Positions 8,033 through 17,237 of a DNA stretch of 44,827 nt are shown piece after piece; positions within the stretch are counted from its first letter, which is position 1; each line of letters opens with the position of its first letter. The stretch is from an uncultured Oscillospiraceae bacterium (lineage in GTDB: Bacteria > Bacillota > Clostridia > Oscillospirales > Acutalibacteraceae). A program made the translations under genes and the position numbers. The stretch lies in assembly GCA_900544515.1 (NCBI GenBank), contig UQVI01000001.1, positions 1 through 44,827 on the forward strand, written 5' to 3'. The notes beneath the pieces were generated by a model. It did no database searches. It was not told the DNA's origin and saw only the letters and a list, made by a program, of their open reading frames with translations.

Positions 8033-10069
8033 TTATTCGTTATTTTCACTATCTGAATTACTGTCAGTCTGTGACTGATTAACTGCATCCTCTCCAGGCT
8101 CTGTTGAAACAGTCTCAGCATCATCAGTTACAGAAGTATTCTGTACATCATCTTCTGCCTTAACAACAGCTTTCTCTTCTTTTTCTTTGATAAATCCGTT
8201 TTCCATAAGCTGAACAAACTCGTCTTTATCAAGCTTTTCTCTTTCCATAAGTGTAACGGCAACGAGCTTGAGCTTATCCATATTTTCAGTCAGAATATCT
8301 TTCGTTCTGTCATAAGCATCATTGATAATGCGTGTTACCTCTTCATCAATCTTAGCAGCGGTTTCTTCAGAATAGTTTTTAACCTTACCGTAATCGCGTC
8401 CGATAAATACTTCCTGATTATCGCCACTGTAATTGATAGGTCCGATAACATCGCTCATACCATATCTCATAACCATCTCTCTGACAGTATTTGTTGCATG
8501 CTCAATATCATTGGATGCACCTGTTGAAACGTCATCCATAACAAGTGCTTCAGCAACTCTTCCGCCAAGTGCAGAAACTACAAAATCAAGCATTTCATTC
8601 TTGGAATTATAGTTTTCCTCCTGAGGCTGATACATTGTATAACCGCCTGCACCCATACCGCGAGGGATAATGGAAATTTCTTCAACAGGATCATGATTAT
8701 CAAGGAAATATGCCACTACTGCGTGACCTGCTTCGTGGAATGCAGTGAGCTTTAATGCTTTTTCGCTATACTTATGAGACTTCTTCTCAGCACCCATACG
8801 TACCTTTACCATAGCCTCCTGAATTTCAGCATAAGTAATAGCTTTATAACCTCTTCGTGCTGCAAGAAGTGCAGCCTCATTCATAAGATTTTCAAGATCA
8901 GCACCAACAAAGCCGATTGTGCTCTTAGCAACACTCTTAAGATCAACATCCGGAGCAAGAGGCTTATTCTTTGAATGTACCTTCAGAATCTCCTCACGTC
9001 CCTTAGTATCAGGTCTTCCGACAGTAACCTGTCTGTCAAATCTGCCCGGTCTTAAAATAGCACTGTCAAGAACATCAGGTCTGTTCGTAGCAGCGATAAC
9101 AATTACGCCTTCGTTGGTACCAAAGCCATCCATTTCAACAAGAAGCTGATTAAGAGTCTGCTCACGTTCATCATTACCATTGCCGAGACCTGAGCCTCTC
9201 TGACGGCCTACCGCATCAATTTCATCAATAAATACAATGGCAGGTGATTTTTTCTTTGCCTGGTCAAAAAGGTCACGGACACGTGAAGCACCGACACCAA
9301 CATACATTTCAACAAAATCAGAACCGGAGATGGAAAGGAAAGGTACACCTGCTTCACCTGCAACGGCTCTTGCAAGAAGGGTTTTACCGGTACCGGGAGG
9401 GCCAACTAAAAGAACGCCTTTCGGAATTCTTGCACCAAGCTGAGTGAATTTATCAGGGTCTTTAAGGAAATCAACGAGTTCAACAAGCTCTTCCTTTTCC
9501 TCATCACAGCCTGCGACATCTGCAAAGGTTGTTTTTCTTCCCTCATCATCAGTAAGATTTTTTGCTTTTATTCTGCCGAAGCCGAGTGTACGATTGGTTT
9601 CGTTATTCATTTCCTTGCTCATTCTTCTGAAAGCAAATACCGCAAGTCCTACGATAACAACAAACATCAAAACAGTAGGCAGCATACTGATAAATAAATT
9701 GTTTGAAACGCCTTTTTTATAGTCATAAACAATTTTGTTATCCTTATTCTTAGCGTCGTTATTAAAATTATCTATATCCTCTTTTATATCATCAAGAAAC
9801 AGAGAAACATTAGGAACGGAATACTGCTGAACCTTCGCCTTATCCTTGTCCTTTTCTACGTCCTTAAAGGTCTTATAAGAAAGATTGCCGCTTGAAAGAT
9901 CGAGAGTGAATTCCGCAATTTCACCATTTTCAAACATAGATACAATTTCAGAATACTTAGTCTCTGTCTTGCTCTGCTGATTTGCTAAAAACATAATCGA
10001 CACAACAAGAAGCACAGGAATAAGCAGATAAATTAAAATAGATTTCCAATTCTTTGCCATATTATTCAT
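8033..10069 (-). CDS. ftsH: ATP-dependent zinc metalloprotease FtsH
   Basis: A 678-aa membrane-bound AAA+ protease that degrades misassembled membrane proteins and short-lived regulators. It has a membrane segment at about 9-27, an extracytoplasmic domain, a second membrane segment near 130, the Walker A motif GPPGTGKT (~223), Walker B FIDEIDAVGRQRG, the second region of homology, and the zinc site HEAGH (~445). The tail beyond 620 is acidic and rich in Ser, Asn and Asp, as is common in the family. The start overlaps the tilS stop by 8 nt (ATGAATAA). A tilS-ftsH order is widespread in Bacillota, often with hpt between them, which is absent here. Confidence 0.96.
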   Translation of the reverse strand: MNNMAKNWKSILIYLLIPVLLVVSIMFLANQQSKTETKYSEIVSMFENGEIAEFTLDLSSGNLSYKTFKDVEKDKDKAKVQQYSVPNVSLFLDDIKEDIDNFNNDAKNKDNKIVYDYKKGVSNNLFISMLPTVLMFVVIVGLAVFAFRRMSKEMNNETNRTLGFGRIKAKNLTDDEGRKTTFADVAGCDEEKEELVELVDFLKDPDKFTQLGARIPKGVLLVGPPGTGKTLLARAVAGEAGVPFLSISGSDFVEMYVGVGASRVRDLFDQAKKKSPAIVFIDEIDAVGRQRGSGLGNGNDEREQTLNQLLVEMDGFGTNEGVIVIAATNRPDVLDSAILRPGRFDRQVTVGRPDTKGREEILKVHSKNKPLAPDVDLKSVAKSTIGFVGADLENLMNEAALLAARRGYKAITYAEIQEAMVKVRMGAEKKSHKYSEKALKLTAFHEAGHAVVAYFLDNHDPVEEISIIPRGMGAGGYTMYQPQEENYNSKNEMLDFVVSALGGRVAEALVMDDVSTGASNDIEHATNTVREMVMRYGMSDVIGPINYSGDNQEVFIGRDYGKVKNYSEETAAKIDEEVTRIINDAYDRTKDILTENMDKLKLVAVTLMEREKLDKDEFVQLMENGFIKEKEEKAVVKAEDDVQNTSVTDDAETVSTEPGEDAVNQSQTDSNSDSENNE

Positions 10070-11366
10070 TAATTAAATCCTCCGAAGGAAGTCTTAACAG
10101 ACAATATATATTCTGTGTATCAGAAGAAACCTTTACTCTTTCATCAACACAGTATCCAATAACACCGATTACACCCTCATCGTCAGCAGCAATGCTGACA
10201 GAATCGCGTATCTCCTGTGGTATTTTCATTTCATTAAATAGCTTTTTCAATGTTTTGGTACATCCGCGACCGGCAGGACTGATGCTATCCCCTGCCTGAC
10301 GTGTACGAATTCTCACTTTTCCGATAATTTTATCACAGTCACAGTAAAAATCAACACCTTTTAAATCAAATTCAGAAATTTTTAAAACTTTCGACACAAA
10401 AGAGAAATCATTTTCTCTTGCAGTAAAATCAGCAAATCTCAGATATTTTTTATCACAAACAGCGAAAAGGTTTCCTGAAATCTGTTCTTTCCCGGTTTTG
10501 CCAATCAATCCTAACACTTTGTTCAGATGAACTCTGTCAAGTGTTATACCATAATCTGAAAAATATTTTAAAATAATTCTTTTGATAATTGCAATATCAT
10601 ATTTGCACAGCATATCAAGACTGAGCTTATCATCAATGCACACTTCATTATAGGCAGTATGAACAGTTTTTTCAATAAAAGCAGTATCCTCATTCATATC
10701 CGAAATAAAGGCTTGTGAAACCCTTTCAAAATCCGGATTCAGCTTTTCAAGTTCAGGAACAATAATATTACGTATATAATTTCGGGAATATTCATTGCTT
10801 TCATTCGTGCTGTCCGTTCTGTAAAGAATATGATTTTCAGAACAAAAAGCCCTTATTTCATCAGATGAAAGCTCAATAAGAGGTCTTATAATTTTTCCTC
10901 TTACAGGAGGTATTCCGCAAACACCCTTTAAACCTGTACCGCGTGCCAATCTGAAGATTAATGTTTCAACATTATCCGAAAGATTATGAGCAGTCGCAAT
11001 TTTACTGCAGGATACAGAATCAAAAAATTCATATCGCCGACGACGTGAATATTCCTCAACACCCAATTTTACTGTTTCGGCTTCACGAACCGCATCAATT
11101 GAAAGCTGATGATATTCAATAGAATGCTCTTTGCAGAAATTCTCAACAAATTCAGCATCCTCAATAGATTCCTGTCCTCTGATTCCGTGCTCAACATGAG
11201 CTGCAGCAACCGTAATATTATATTTTTCAGCGGCAGAAAGCATAAAATGGAGCAGCAGCATGGAATCCGCACCGCCTGATACGGCAACAAGCACCTTATC
11301 CCCTGCCGACAGCATATTATATTTTTCTATTGTACTGCAAATTGTATTATAAACTTTATTATTCAT
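10062..11366 (-). CDS. tilS: tRNA(Ile)-lysidine synthetase TilS
   Basis: A 434-aa enzyme that attaches lysine to C34 of tRNA-Ile(CAU), so that it reads AUA instead of AUG. The PP-loop SGGADS is at 30-35, followed by the conserved AAHVEHGIRG and FRLARGTGLKG segments; the C-terminal tRNA-binding domain includes GRGCTKTLKKLF. I start at ATG 11366, which overlaps the dnaB stop in the sequence ATGAATAA. No clear ribosome site precedes it, so translation probably depends on ribosomes finishing dnaB. The frame is open 15 codons further upstream, inside dnaB. Confidence 0.93.
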   Translation of the reverse strand: MNNKVYNTICSTIEKYNMLSAGDKVLVAVSGGADSMLLLHFMLSAAEKYNITVAAAHVEHGIRGQESIEDAEFVENFCKEHSIEYHQLSIDAVREAETVKLGVEEYSRRRRYEFFDSVSCSKIATAHNLSDNVETLIFRLARGTGLKGVCGIPPVRGKIIRPLIELSSDEIRAFCSENHILYRTDSTNESNEYSRNYIRNIIVPELEKLNPDFERVSQAFISDMNEDTAFIEKTVHTAYNEVCIDDKLSLDMLCKYDIAIIKRIILKYFSDYGITLDRVHLNKVLGLIGKTGKEQISGNLFAVCDKKYLRFADFTARENDFSFVSKVLKISEFDLKGVDFYCDCDKIIGKVRIRTRQAGDSISPAGRGCTKTLKKLFNEMKIPQEIRDSVSIAADDEGVIGVIGYCVDERVKVSSDTQNIYCLLRLPSEDLINE

Positions 11367-12723
11367 AATGTGATTTATCAATTGACCTGAAGCGTGTAAA
11401 CTCCTTATCAAAGGTCATTTCAATTGATCCGGTCGCACCGTGACGATTCTTTGCCACAATCAGCTCAGTTTTATTGGCGTCAATATCATCCTGCTTATCC
11501 TCAGCCACATCATTTCTGTAATAATCCTCACGATAAAGGAAAAGAACGATATCAGCATCCTGCTCGATTGAGCCTGATTCACGTAAATCCGCAAGCTGCG
11601 GCTTATGGTTTTTGCCATGACCCTCAGTACCACGAGAAAGCTGGGCACAGCAAATAACAGGAATATTCAGATCCTTTGCCATCATTTTAAGCTGTCTTGT
11701 GATTTCGGAAACCTCCTGAACACGGTTTTCCTTCTTAGATGCTGATGAAATAAGACCGAGATAGTCAATAATAATAGCATCTACATTTTTCATTCTTCTT
11801 ATACGTGATTTAATTTCAGGAACAGTAATTGACGATGTATCATCAAGATAAAGCTCAACATCGTTAAACTGTCCGGCAGCATTACCAAGTCTTACCCATT
11901 CATCGTTGGTGAGCTCGCCTGTTTTCAGCTTCTGAGACTCAACACCTGCCTGCGCTGAAAGCAATCTTTCAGCCAGCTGTTCCTTTGTCATCTCAAGACT
12001 GAACACAATGCATTTTTTTCTCGCACCCATTGATATATTCTGTGCAAGGTTCAGAGCAAAACTGGTTTTACCCATAGCAGGACGTGCACCGATAAGAATA
12101 AGATCTGATTTATTAAGACCTGTAAGATATTTATCAAGCATACCAAAGCCTGACGGAATACCTTTGTACTTCTCTTTATCCTCACCTGTAATCTGAGCAA
12201 GCTTATTATATACATCGTTTACAATAACTTCGCTTATCTTGGTAGGTCCGTTTTTCTCCTTGCCCTGACGAACATTATAAATCAGCTGCTCGGCATTATC
12301 AAGGATAACGGAAGCCTCAGCCTCACCGCTTGAGGCCTGTCCGATAATTTCATTTGATATATCAATAAGCGTACGCAGATAATATTGTTCTTTGACAATC
12401 TTTATATATTCACTGATGTTTACTGCTGACGGAACTGCCTGCTGGAGCTGTAAGAGATATTCTCTTCCGCCTGAAGTATCATACTGACCTGTTTTAGTAA
12501 GCGTATCAACGATAATTACAGGATCAATTGCTCTTGACTTTGAATACATAAGCATCATTGCACTGAATATTGCACGATGCTGAGGAAAATAGAAATAATC
12601 CGCATTAATCTCAGCAACGCATTCTTCCATACAATCTGCATCAATCAGCACACAGCCGAGAATAGACTGCTCTGCATCATAATTAACAGGCATTGTACCT
12701 GATGCCAAATTCATTTCAGCCAT
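11359..12723 (-). CDS. dnaB: Replicative DNA helicase DnaB
   Basis: A 454-aa hexameric helicase (called DnaC in Bacillus) that unwinds DNA at the fork. The N-terminal domain, which contacts primase, spans roughly 10-115 (MPVNYDAEQSILGCVLID). The RecA-like motor has Walker A GARPAMGKTS (~220), Walker B in DAIIIDYLGLI, and the DnaB motifs CAQLSRGTEG and DLRESGSIEQDAD. No intein interrupts it. The ribosome site before the ATG is weak. It sits downstream of rplI, a common pairing in Bacillota, and overlaps tilS by 8 nt. Confidence 0.96.
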   Translation of the reverse strand: MAEMNLASGTMPVNYDAEQSILGCVLIDADCMEECVAEINADYFYFPQHRAIFSAMMLMYSKSRAIDPVIIVDTLTKTGQYDTSGGREYLLQLQQAVPSAVNISEYIKIVKEQYYLRTLIDISNEIIGQASSGEAEASVILDNAEQLIYNVRQGKEKNGPTKISEVIVNDVYNKLAQITGEDKEKYKGIPSGFGMLDKYLTGLNKSDLILIGARPAMGKTSFALNLAQNISMGARKKCIVFSLEMTKEQLAERLLSAQAGVESQKLKTGELTNDEWVRLGNAAGQFNDVELYLDDTSSITVPEIKSRIRRMKNVDAIIIDYLGLISSASKKENRVQEVSEITRQLKMMAKDLNIPVICCAQLSRGTEGHGKNHKPQLADLRESGSIEQDADIVLFLYREDYYRNDVAEDKQDDIDANKTELIVAKNRHGATGSIEMTFDKEFTRFRSIDKSHYE

Positions 12724-12780
12724 AGCTTATGTTAACAGAAAACCAAAAGATTTCTGTATTTCCTTTCATAAAATATAGGC

Positions 12781-13224
12781 TTAAGCCTCTGACACCTGAA
12801 CAAATACCTTTGCACTGATGCCCTGATATACTTTAATTTCAGCCTCAACTGTTCCGAAAGCCTTCATATCTTCCATGACAATTTTACGCTTATCAACATC
12901 AATATTCAAATCGGTTTTAATCTTAGCTGCAACATCCTTTGATGTAACGGATCCAAACAGCTTGCCGTTTGCACCTGCTTTTGCTTTTAGTGAAAAGGTC
13001 TTTCCTGAAAGCTTATCGGCAATCTGCTGTGCTGCCTTTATTTCCTCAGCCTTGTGGAATTTTTTAGCAGATTCTTTATTATTAAATTCATTCATAGCAG
13101 AAGCATTCGCCTCAATAGCCAAGCCTTTGGGGAAAAGGAAATTTCTTGCATATCCGTCTGAAGCATTTACAAGATCACCCTTTTTACCAAGACTTTTAAC
13201 ATCCTGTTTCAGAATTACTTTCAT
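12781..13224 (-). CDS. rplI: 50S ribosomal protein L9
   Basis: A 147-aa ribosomal protein that binds 23S rRNA at the base of the L1 stalk through its N-terminal domain, joined by a long helix to the C-terminal domain. The signature LKQDVKSLGKKGDLV and DGYARNFLFPKGLA are in the first 40 residues, and length is normal. An AAGAGGAGG ribosome site precedes the start. It lies 21 bp downstream of rnj and 57 bp upstream of dnaB. Confidence 0.96.
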   Translation of the reverse strand: MKVILKQDVKSLGKKGDLVNASDGYARNFLFPKGLAIEANASAMNEFNNKESAKKFHKAEEIKAAQQIADKLSGKTFSLKAKAGANGKLFGSVTSKDVAAKIKTDLNIDVDKRKIVMEDMKAFGTVEAEIKVYQGISAKVFVQVSEA

Positions 13225-13245
13225 CGTGTTATCCTCCTCTTAATT

Positions 13246-15021
13246 TTATATTTCCATAAAAATAGGCAGTATCATCGGACTGCGCTTTGTTTTTTCATAC
13301 ATCATTCTTGACAGCTCATCACGCAATCTCGTTTTAACTGAATTCCAGTCGTGAAATCTATTATCATAACATTCATCTATTACACGGCACGCAAGATCCC
13401 TTGCACTGTTCATAAGAGCCTCATTTTCTCTCACATAAACAAAGCCTCTTGAAACAATATCAGGGCCGCTGACAATATAACCGCTGCTGCTGTCAATTGT
13501 AGCTACAACAATGATAATACCATCCTTTGACAAATGCTTTCTGTCATTAAGAACGATATTGCCGACATCACCTACACCGATACCGTCAACATAAACAGCA
13601 CCTGCTGTTACCGTGTTAAGATATTTAATGCCATCATCGGAAAGCTCAATCCTGTCACCGATATTGCCGATATAAATATTTTTTTCATCAATGCCCATTG
13701 CTGTACCGAGTGAAGCGTGTCTCTGAAGATGCTTCTGCTCACCGTGAACAGGAAGAAAATATTTTGGCTTTACAAGACCCATCATAAGCTTAAGCTCTTC
13801 CTGACAGGCATGACCTGAAACATGGACATCATACATTCTTTCATATATAACCTCCACACCGCGTTTCATAAGTTCATTGACAACATTGCCGACCATTTTT
13901 TCATTGCCGGGAATCGGTGTTGCAGATATGATTACGTAATCATTCGGTGTAAGGCTGACCTTACGATGCTCTCCGAATGCCATTTTTGTAAGTGCTGACA
14001 TTGGCTCGCCCTGAGAGCCTGTTGTGATTATTACAAGCTTATCATCAGGATAATTTCTGATAAGATTAATATCAATCAGCAAACCCTGAGGAACATTAAG
14101 ATAACCAAGCTCACTGCCGACATTTACAAGGTTTTCAAGGCTTCTGCCTATCACTGCAACTTTTCTGCCGCGAGACTGAGCAACATCAATAATCTGCTGA
14201 ACCCTATGAATATTTGAAGCAAAGGTAGCAACAACAATTCTCTTGTTTTTCGCTTTCCTGAACAGCAGTTCAAATGATTCACCGACCAATTTTTCACTCA
14301 TTGTATATCCGGGACGTTCTGCATTAGTAGAGTCGGAAAGAAGTGCAAGTACACCCTTTTTTCCATATTCCGCAAATCTCGGAAGATCAATCATATCGCC
14401 GTCAACAGGTGTTGTGTCAATTTTAAAGTCACCCGTCTGAATAATAACACCGGCAGGACAGCGAATAGCAAGACCCACTGCATCAGGGATAGAATGATTT
14501 ACATGTATCATTTCAATATTAAAGCTGCCGAGTGTAATATTGTCTCTCGCCTTAATCTCCACAAGTTTTACGGAATGCACAAGATTATGCTCCTCGAGCT
14601 TGCCTCTGATAAGACCTATTGTAAGTTTCGTTGCATAAATCGGAATATTAACCTTTTTCAAAAGATACGCAAGACCGCCTATATGGTCCTCGTGTCCGTG
14701 CGTAATTATAACACCCCTGATTTTTGAAGCATTATGTTCAACATAAGAAAAATCCGGTATTACGATATCAACACCAGGTAAATCAGAATCAGGAAAAGCA
14801 AGACCGCAGTCAACGATAAACATATCATCACCGTATTCATAAACGGTCATATTCTTTCCTATTTCATTCATACCGCCGAGAAAAGCAATACGAACAGACT
14901 CCTTAGTCTTCGGTGGCTGAAGAGTTTTTCTGTTTGAGGCTTTGCGGTAAGTTACATAACGCTTTTTGGAATTCCGTTTTCCATATGCGTTCTTACTGCC
15001 CTGCCTATTTTGATTTGTCAT
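13246..15021 (-). CDS. rnj: Ribonuclease J
   Basis: A 591-aa metallo-beta-lactamase/beta-CASP ribonuclease with endonuclease and 5'-3' exonuclease activity, central to mRNA turnover and rRNA maturation in Bacillota. A basic N-terminal tail of about 40 residues precedes the core. The zinc motif is THGHEDHIGG (~108), HVNHSIPDA and TGDFKID follow, and the beta-CASP motif SGHA lies in HVSGHACQEEL with PVHGEQ further on. The start has TGGAGG seven bases upstream. It leads the operon and has its own promoter; in many Bacillota gdpP occupies this place before rplI. Confidence 0.95.
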   Translation of the reverse strand: MTNQNRQGSKNAYGKRNSKKRYVTYRKASNRKTLQPPKTKESVRIAFLGGMNEIGKNMTVYEYGDDMFIVDCGLAFPDSDLPGVDIVIPDFSYVEHNASKIRGVIITHGHEDHIGGLAYLLKKVNIPIYATKLTIGLIRGKLEEHNLVHSVKLVEIKARDNITLGSFNIEMIHVNHSIPDAVGLAIRCPAGVIIQTGDFKIDTTPVDGDMIDLPRFAEYGKKGVLALLSDSTNAERPGYTMSEKLVGESFELLFRKAKNKRIVVATFASNIHRVQQIIDVAQSRGRKVAVIGRSLENLVNVGSELGYLNVPQGLLIDINLIRNYPDDKLVIITTGSQGEPMSALTKMAFGEHRKVSLTPNDYVIISATPIPGNEKMVGNVVNELMKRGVEVIYERMYDVHVSGHACQEELKLMMGLVKPKYFLPVHGEQKHLQRHASLGTAMGIDEKNIYIGNIGDRIELSDDGIKYLNTVTAGAVYVDGIGVGDVGNIVLNDRKHLSKDGIIIVVATIDSSSGYIVSGPDIVSRGFVYVRENEALMNSARDLACRVIDECYDNRFHDWNSVKTRLRDELSRMMYEKTKRSPMILPIFMEI

Positions 15022-15073
15022 TTAATAACCTCCATAAAAAATAAATTTTTTCCGTACATATTAATTATATCAT

Positions 15074-15102
15074 ATAATAAGGCATAATCTCCCACTTGTC
15101 AA
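15074..15102 (-). promoter_or_regulatory. Promoter for the rnj-rplI-dnaB-tilS-ftsH operon
   Basis: On the minus strand a consensus TTGACA (15097-15102) and TATTAT (15074-15079) are separated by 17 bases. The leader to the rnj start is about 45 nt. Confidence 0.8.
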
Positions 15103-15136
15103 GTAAGCAACCTGAATAGCTTTATTACGTCACATA

Positions 15137-15165
15137 TTGATTATTACCAATTTTAGTGGTAAAAT
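15137..15165 (+). promoter_or_regulatory. Promoter for rnhA
   Basis: TTGATT (15137-15142) and TAAAAT (15160-15165) are separated by 17 bases, 40 bases before the rnhA start. It diverges from the rnj promoter 35 bp away. Confidence 0.7.
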
Positions 15166-15205
15166 ATGTTTAATTTCTAAAAAATAAAATTTAAAGGAAA
15201 GTAAT

Positions 15206-15640
15206 ATGAAAGAAATAAATATCTACACAGACGGTGCCTGCAGCGGCAATCCCGGAAAGGGCGGCTGGGGTGCTGTACTTGTATATAAGGGAAATGAAAA
15301 AGAAATATCAGGTGGAAGTGCTGATACCACCAATAACAGAATGGAGCTCACTGCCGTCATTGAAGCATTAAAACAGTTAAAAGAAGTGTGTAATGTAACA
15401 CTTACTACAGATTCAAAATACGTCTGCGACGCCGTTACAAAGGGCTGGGTCTACTCCTGGAAGAAAAACGGCTGGAAAAAAGCAGATAAAAAGCCTGCGC
15501 TTAATGTTGATTTATGGGAGGAGCTTCTTCCCCTGCTTGAAAAGCACAATGTCACATTCAATTGGGTAAAGGGGCACAATGGTCACCCATACAACGAACG
15601 ATGTGACAGGCTTGCCGTAAGCTTTTATCAAAATATGTAA
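15206..15640 (+). CDS. rnhA: Ribonuclease HI
   Basis: A 144-aa endonuclease that cleaves the RNA strand of RNA-DNA hybrids. The four acidic catalytic residues are visible: Asp in YTDGACSGNPGKGGWG, Glu in NNRMELTAV, Asp in TTDSKYV and Asp in NERCDRLA, plus the His of VKGHNGHP. The basic protrusion SWKKNGWKKADKKP resembles the E. coli handle region. The ribosome site is AAAGGAAAG. Its stop codon abuts the stop codon of the opposite-strand gene with no base between them. Confidence 0.96.
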   Translation: MKEINIYTDGACSGNPGKGGWGAVLVYKGNEKEISGGSADTTNNRMELTAVIEALKQLKEVCNVTLTTDSKYVCDAVTKGWVYSWKKNGWKKADKKPALNVDLWEELLPLLEKHNVTFNWVKGHNGHPYNERCDRLAVSFYQNM

Positions 15641-16444
15641 TCAAATGGATTCCTTATCAATAAAACCAATACCGATACCAAGCTTACCGCCGTTCAGAAG
15701 ATGCTTCTTCGCATTTTTCTGAAGGGTGGTATTTTCTTTATATTTTTTCTTATTTATATGTCTTTTACCGAAAATTCTTTCAATCGCCTGACTGTCAGCG
15801 TCAATAGAATATGCAATGTGAAACAGAGAGGAAAAGAGAAGTATATTGCTTTGAGGCATCATAAACTTCTGATTATCTCCGTATAACAGCCAGCTCTCAC
15901 AAAAGAAAAATCTGTACTTATAATCAGGGAAATACTTTTCAAAAAATTCTTTTGCACATTTAAGCGACTGAACACAATCGGAATACGCCAGCCTTTTACC
16001 CTGCGGTATATGAACATAGATAACCTTTTCACCGTAATCAAAGGGCAGCAAATCATATTTGAGCAGTTTATTTTTAATTGTAACAAACTGATATTGAAGC
16101 CGACCGATTTTAAAAAGCTCAAAGGATATATGATTTTTTATCCAATTATAATTCTTCAGACCTTTATTGCCGTTATTTTCACACCAGATGCGGATATCGT
16201 CAACAGTGTCTGAAAATATTTTTTCATCAATCGAGTATTGCTTGAATTTTTCAAAGGTATATCCTAAACATTCAATCATAACTGCAAGACGTGTCAAATC
16301 ACTTTTCAAAGCGAGTGACGAAAAATTACCGTTCTTACATTTATCGGCAAGCAGCATAATATTGACCCTGTCCTTATGGGCAAGGTCAATTACTTTTTGT
16401 TTTAAATTTTCATCAAGATTAATATAATGAATTAAGTCAAGCAT
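15641..16444 (-). CDS. Predicted GNAT-like acyltransferase
   Basis: A 267-aa protein that I match by pattern to a Clostridia family annotated as acyltransferase-domain proteins (two-domain, GNAT-like C-terminal fold). The recognisable stretch is VIYVHIPQGKRLAYSDCV, then AKEFFEKYFPDYKYRFFFCE, then SWLLYGDNQKFMMPQSNIL, typical of that C-terminal half. The N-terminal half is helical. There is no signal peptide. Substrate and reaction are unknown. Its ATG overlaps the stop of the upstream membrane-protein gene (TAATG), implying coupled translation and perhaps a shared task. The fold assignment is from memory of the family and needs a profile search. Confidence 0.6.
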   Translation of the reverse strand: MLDLIHYINLDENLKQKVIDLAHKDRVNIMLLADKCKNGNFSSLALKSDLTRLAVMIECLGYTFEKFKQYSIDEKIFSDTVDDIRIWCENNGNKGLKNYNWIKNHISFELFKIGRLQYQFVTIKNKLLKYDLLPFDYGEKVIYVHIPQGKRLAYSDCVQSLKCAKEFFEKYFPDYKYRFFFCESWLLYGDNQKFMMPQSNILLFSSLFHIAYSIDADSQAIERIFGKRHINKKKYKENTTLQKNAKKHLLNGGKLGIGIGFIDKESI

Positions 16445-17109
16445 TATTGATTTCCTGTCTGTTTTTCTGTGGCAGCAGATGAAGTAGGTTTATTGTCACT
16501 CTGATTTTCAGTCTTTTTAGCTGCAGATGTAGTTGTGCTCATTTTTTCATACTCAGCTATGAGTCCTGAAGAAACAATATGCTTAATCTCATAATCTATA
16601 GAATACTGACTGAGCAGAGAAAGAACATCAAAATTAAGAAAATTGCTGTCTGCATTTTCATCCTGAACAACAAACTTTGTGCCTTTTTCAAGATATTTAA
16701 TTTCCTTTTCAAGCCCTCTCAAGCCGTCTACCTCAGTTCCCTCAAAGAAAATATAAGTACCCTTAACGGTTATAATTCCTTCAAACTCATTAACCTGCTG
16801 TGTCGTATAGGACTTTTTGGTTGTGGCAGTCGTTTCAGGCTTGCCAATCGGAATGACATCATTATATACAAGCACGCAGATTACTGCTGCAGCAATTGCT
16901 GCAAGAGCAAGAATAACATAGGGCGCTTTACTCTTCTTTTTCTTCTTTTTAAAACGATGACGCTCAAGAGTAGGCGTATCTGCTGATTCCTCATCAGTAT
17001 GCGTAGCACTCATTGTAACTTCATTGGCTGTTTCCTGAAATGATGCATCATCTTTTTTATGTACAACAAGAGGACTGTCAAGGACATCCTTTTTCATTTC
17101 TTCTTCCAT
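16444..17109 (-). CDS. Single-pass membrane protein of unknown function
   Basis: A 221-aa protein with an acidic, Ser/Thr-rich cytoplasmic N terminus (1-50), a run of six Lys (54-59), one membrane helix (about 62-82) and an extracytoplasmic domain. Two Thr/Ser/Gln-rich low-complexity stretches flank that domain (about 92-105 and the last 30 residues). The middle, FEGIITVKGTYIFFEGTEVD to ENADSNFLNF, looks like a small folded unit that I do not recognise. I start at ATG 17109, nine bases past GAGG; a TTG five codons earlier overlaps the ribosome site. It is translationally coupled to the predicted acyltransferase. Confidence 0.75.
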   Translation of the reverse strand: MEEEMKKDVLDSPLVVHKKDDASFQETANEVTMSATHTDEESADTPTLERHRFKKKKKKSKAPYVILALAAIAAAVICVLVYNDVIPIGKPETTATTKKSYTTQQVNEFEGIITVKGTYIFFEGTEVDGLRGLEKEIKYLEKGTKFVVQDENADSNFLNFDVLSLLSQYSIDYEIKHIVSSGLIAEYEKMSTTTSAAKKTENQSDNKPTSSAATEKQTGNQ

Positions 17110-17174
17110 AAAACTATACCTCAAATAATTATTAACATAATTCTAACACAAACAATAACATTTTTCAATAAGTA

Positions 17175-17203
17175 TTGAATTTCCAATATAAAATTGATAT
17201 AAT
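17175..17203 (+). promoter_or_regulatory. Promoter for the ROK kinase gene
   Basis: TTGAAT (17175-17180) and TATAAT (17198-17203) are separated by 17 bases; the ATG follows 34 bases later behind an ACCGGAGGT ribosome site. Confidence 0.75.
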
Positions 17204-17237
17204 AATTTTATAATTGTTTTTTTACCGGAGGTAAATC

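Noticed and set aside
9237..9722. Plus-strand open frames opposite ftsH, up to 92 codons
   Set aside because: They mirror the AAA+ coding sequence, including Walker A, and have no ribosome site.
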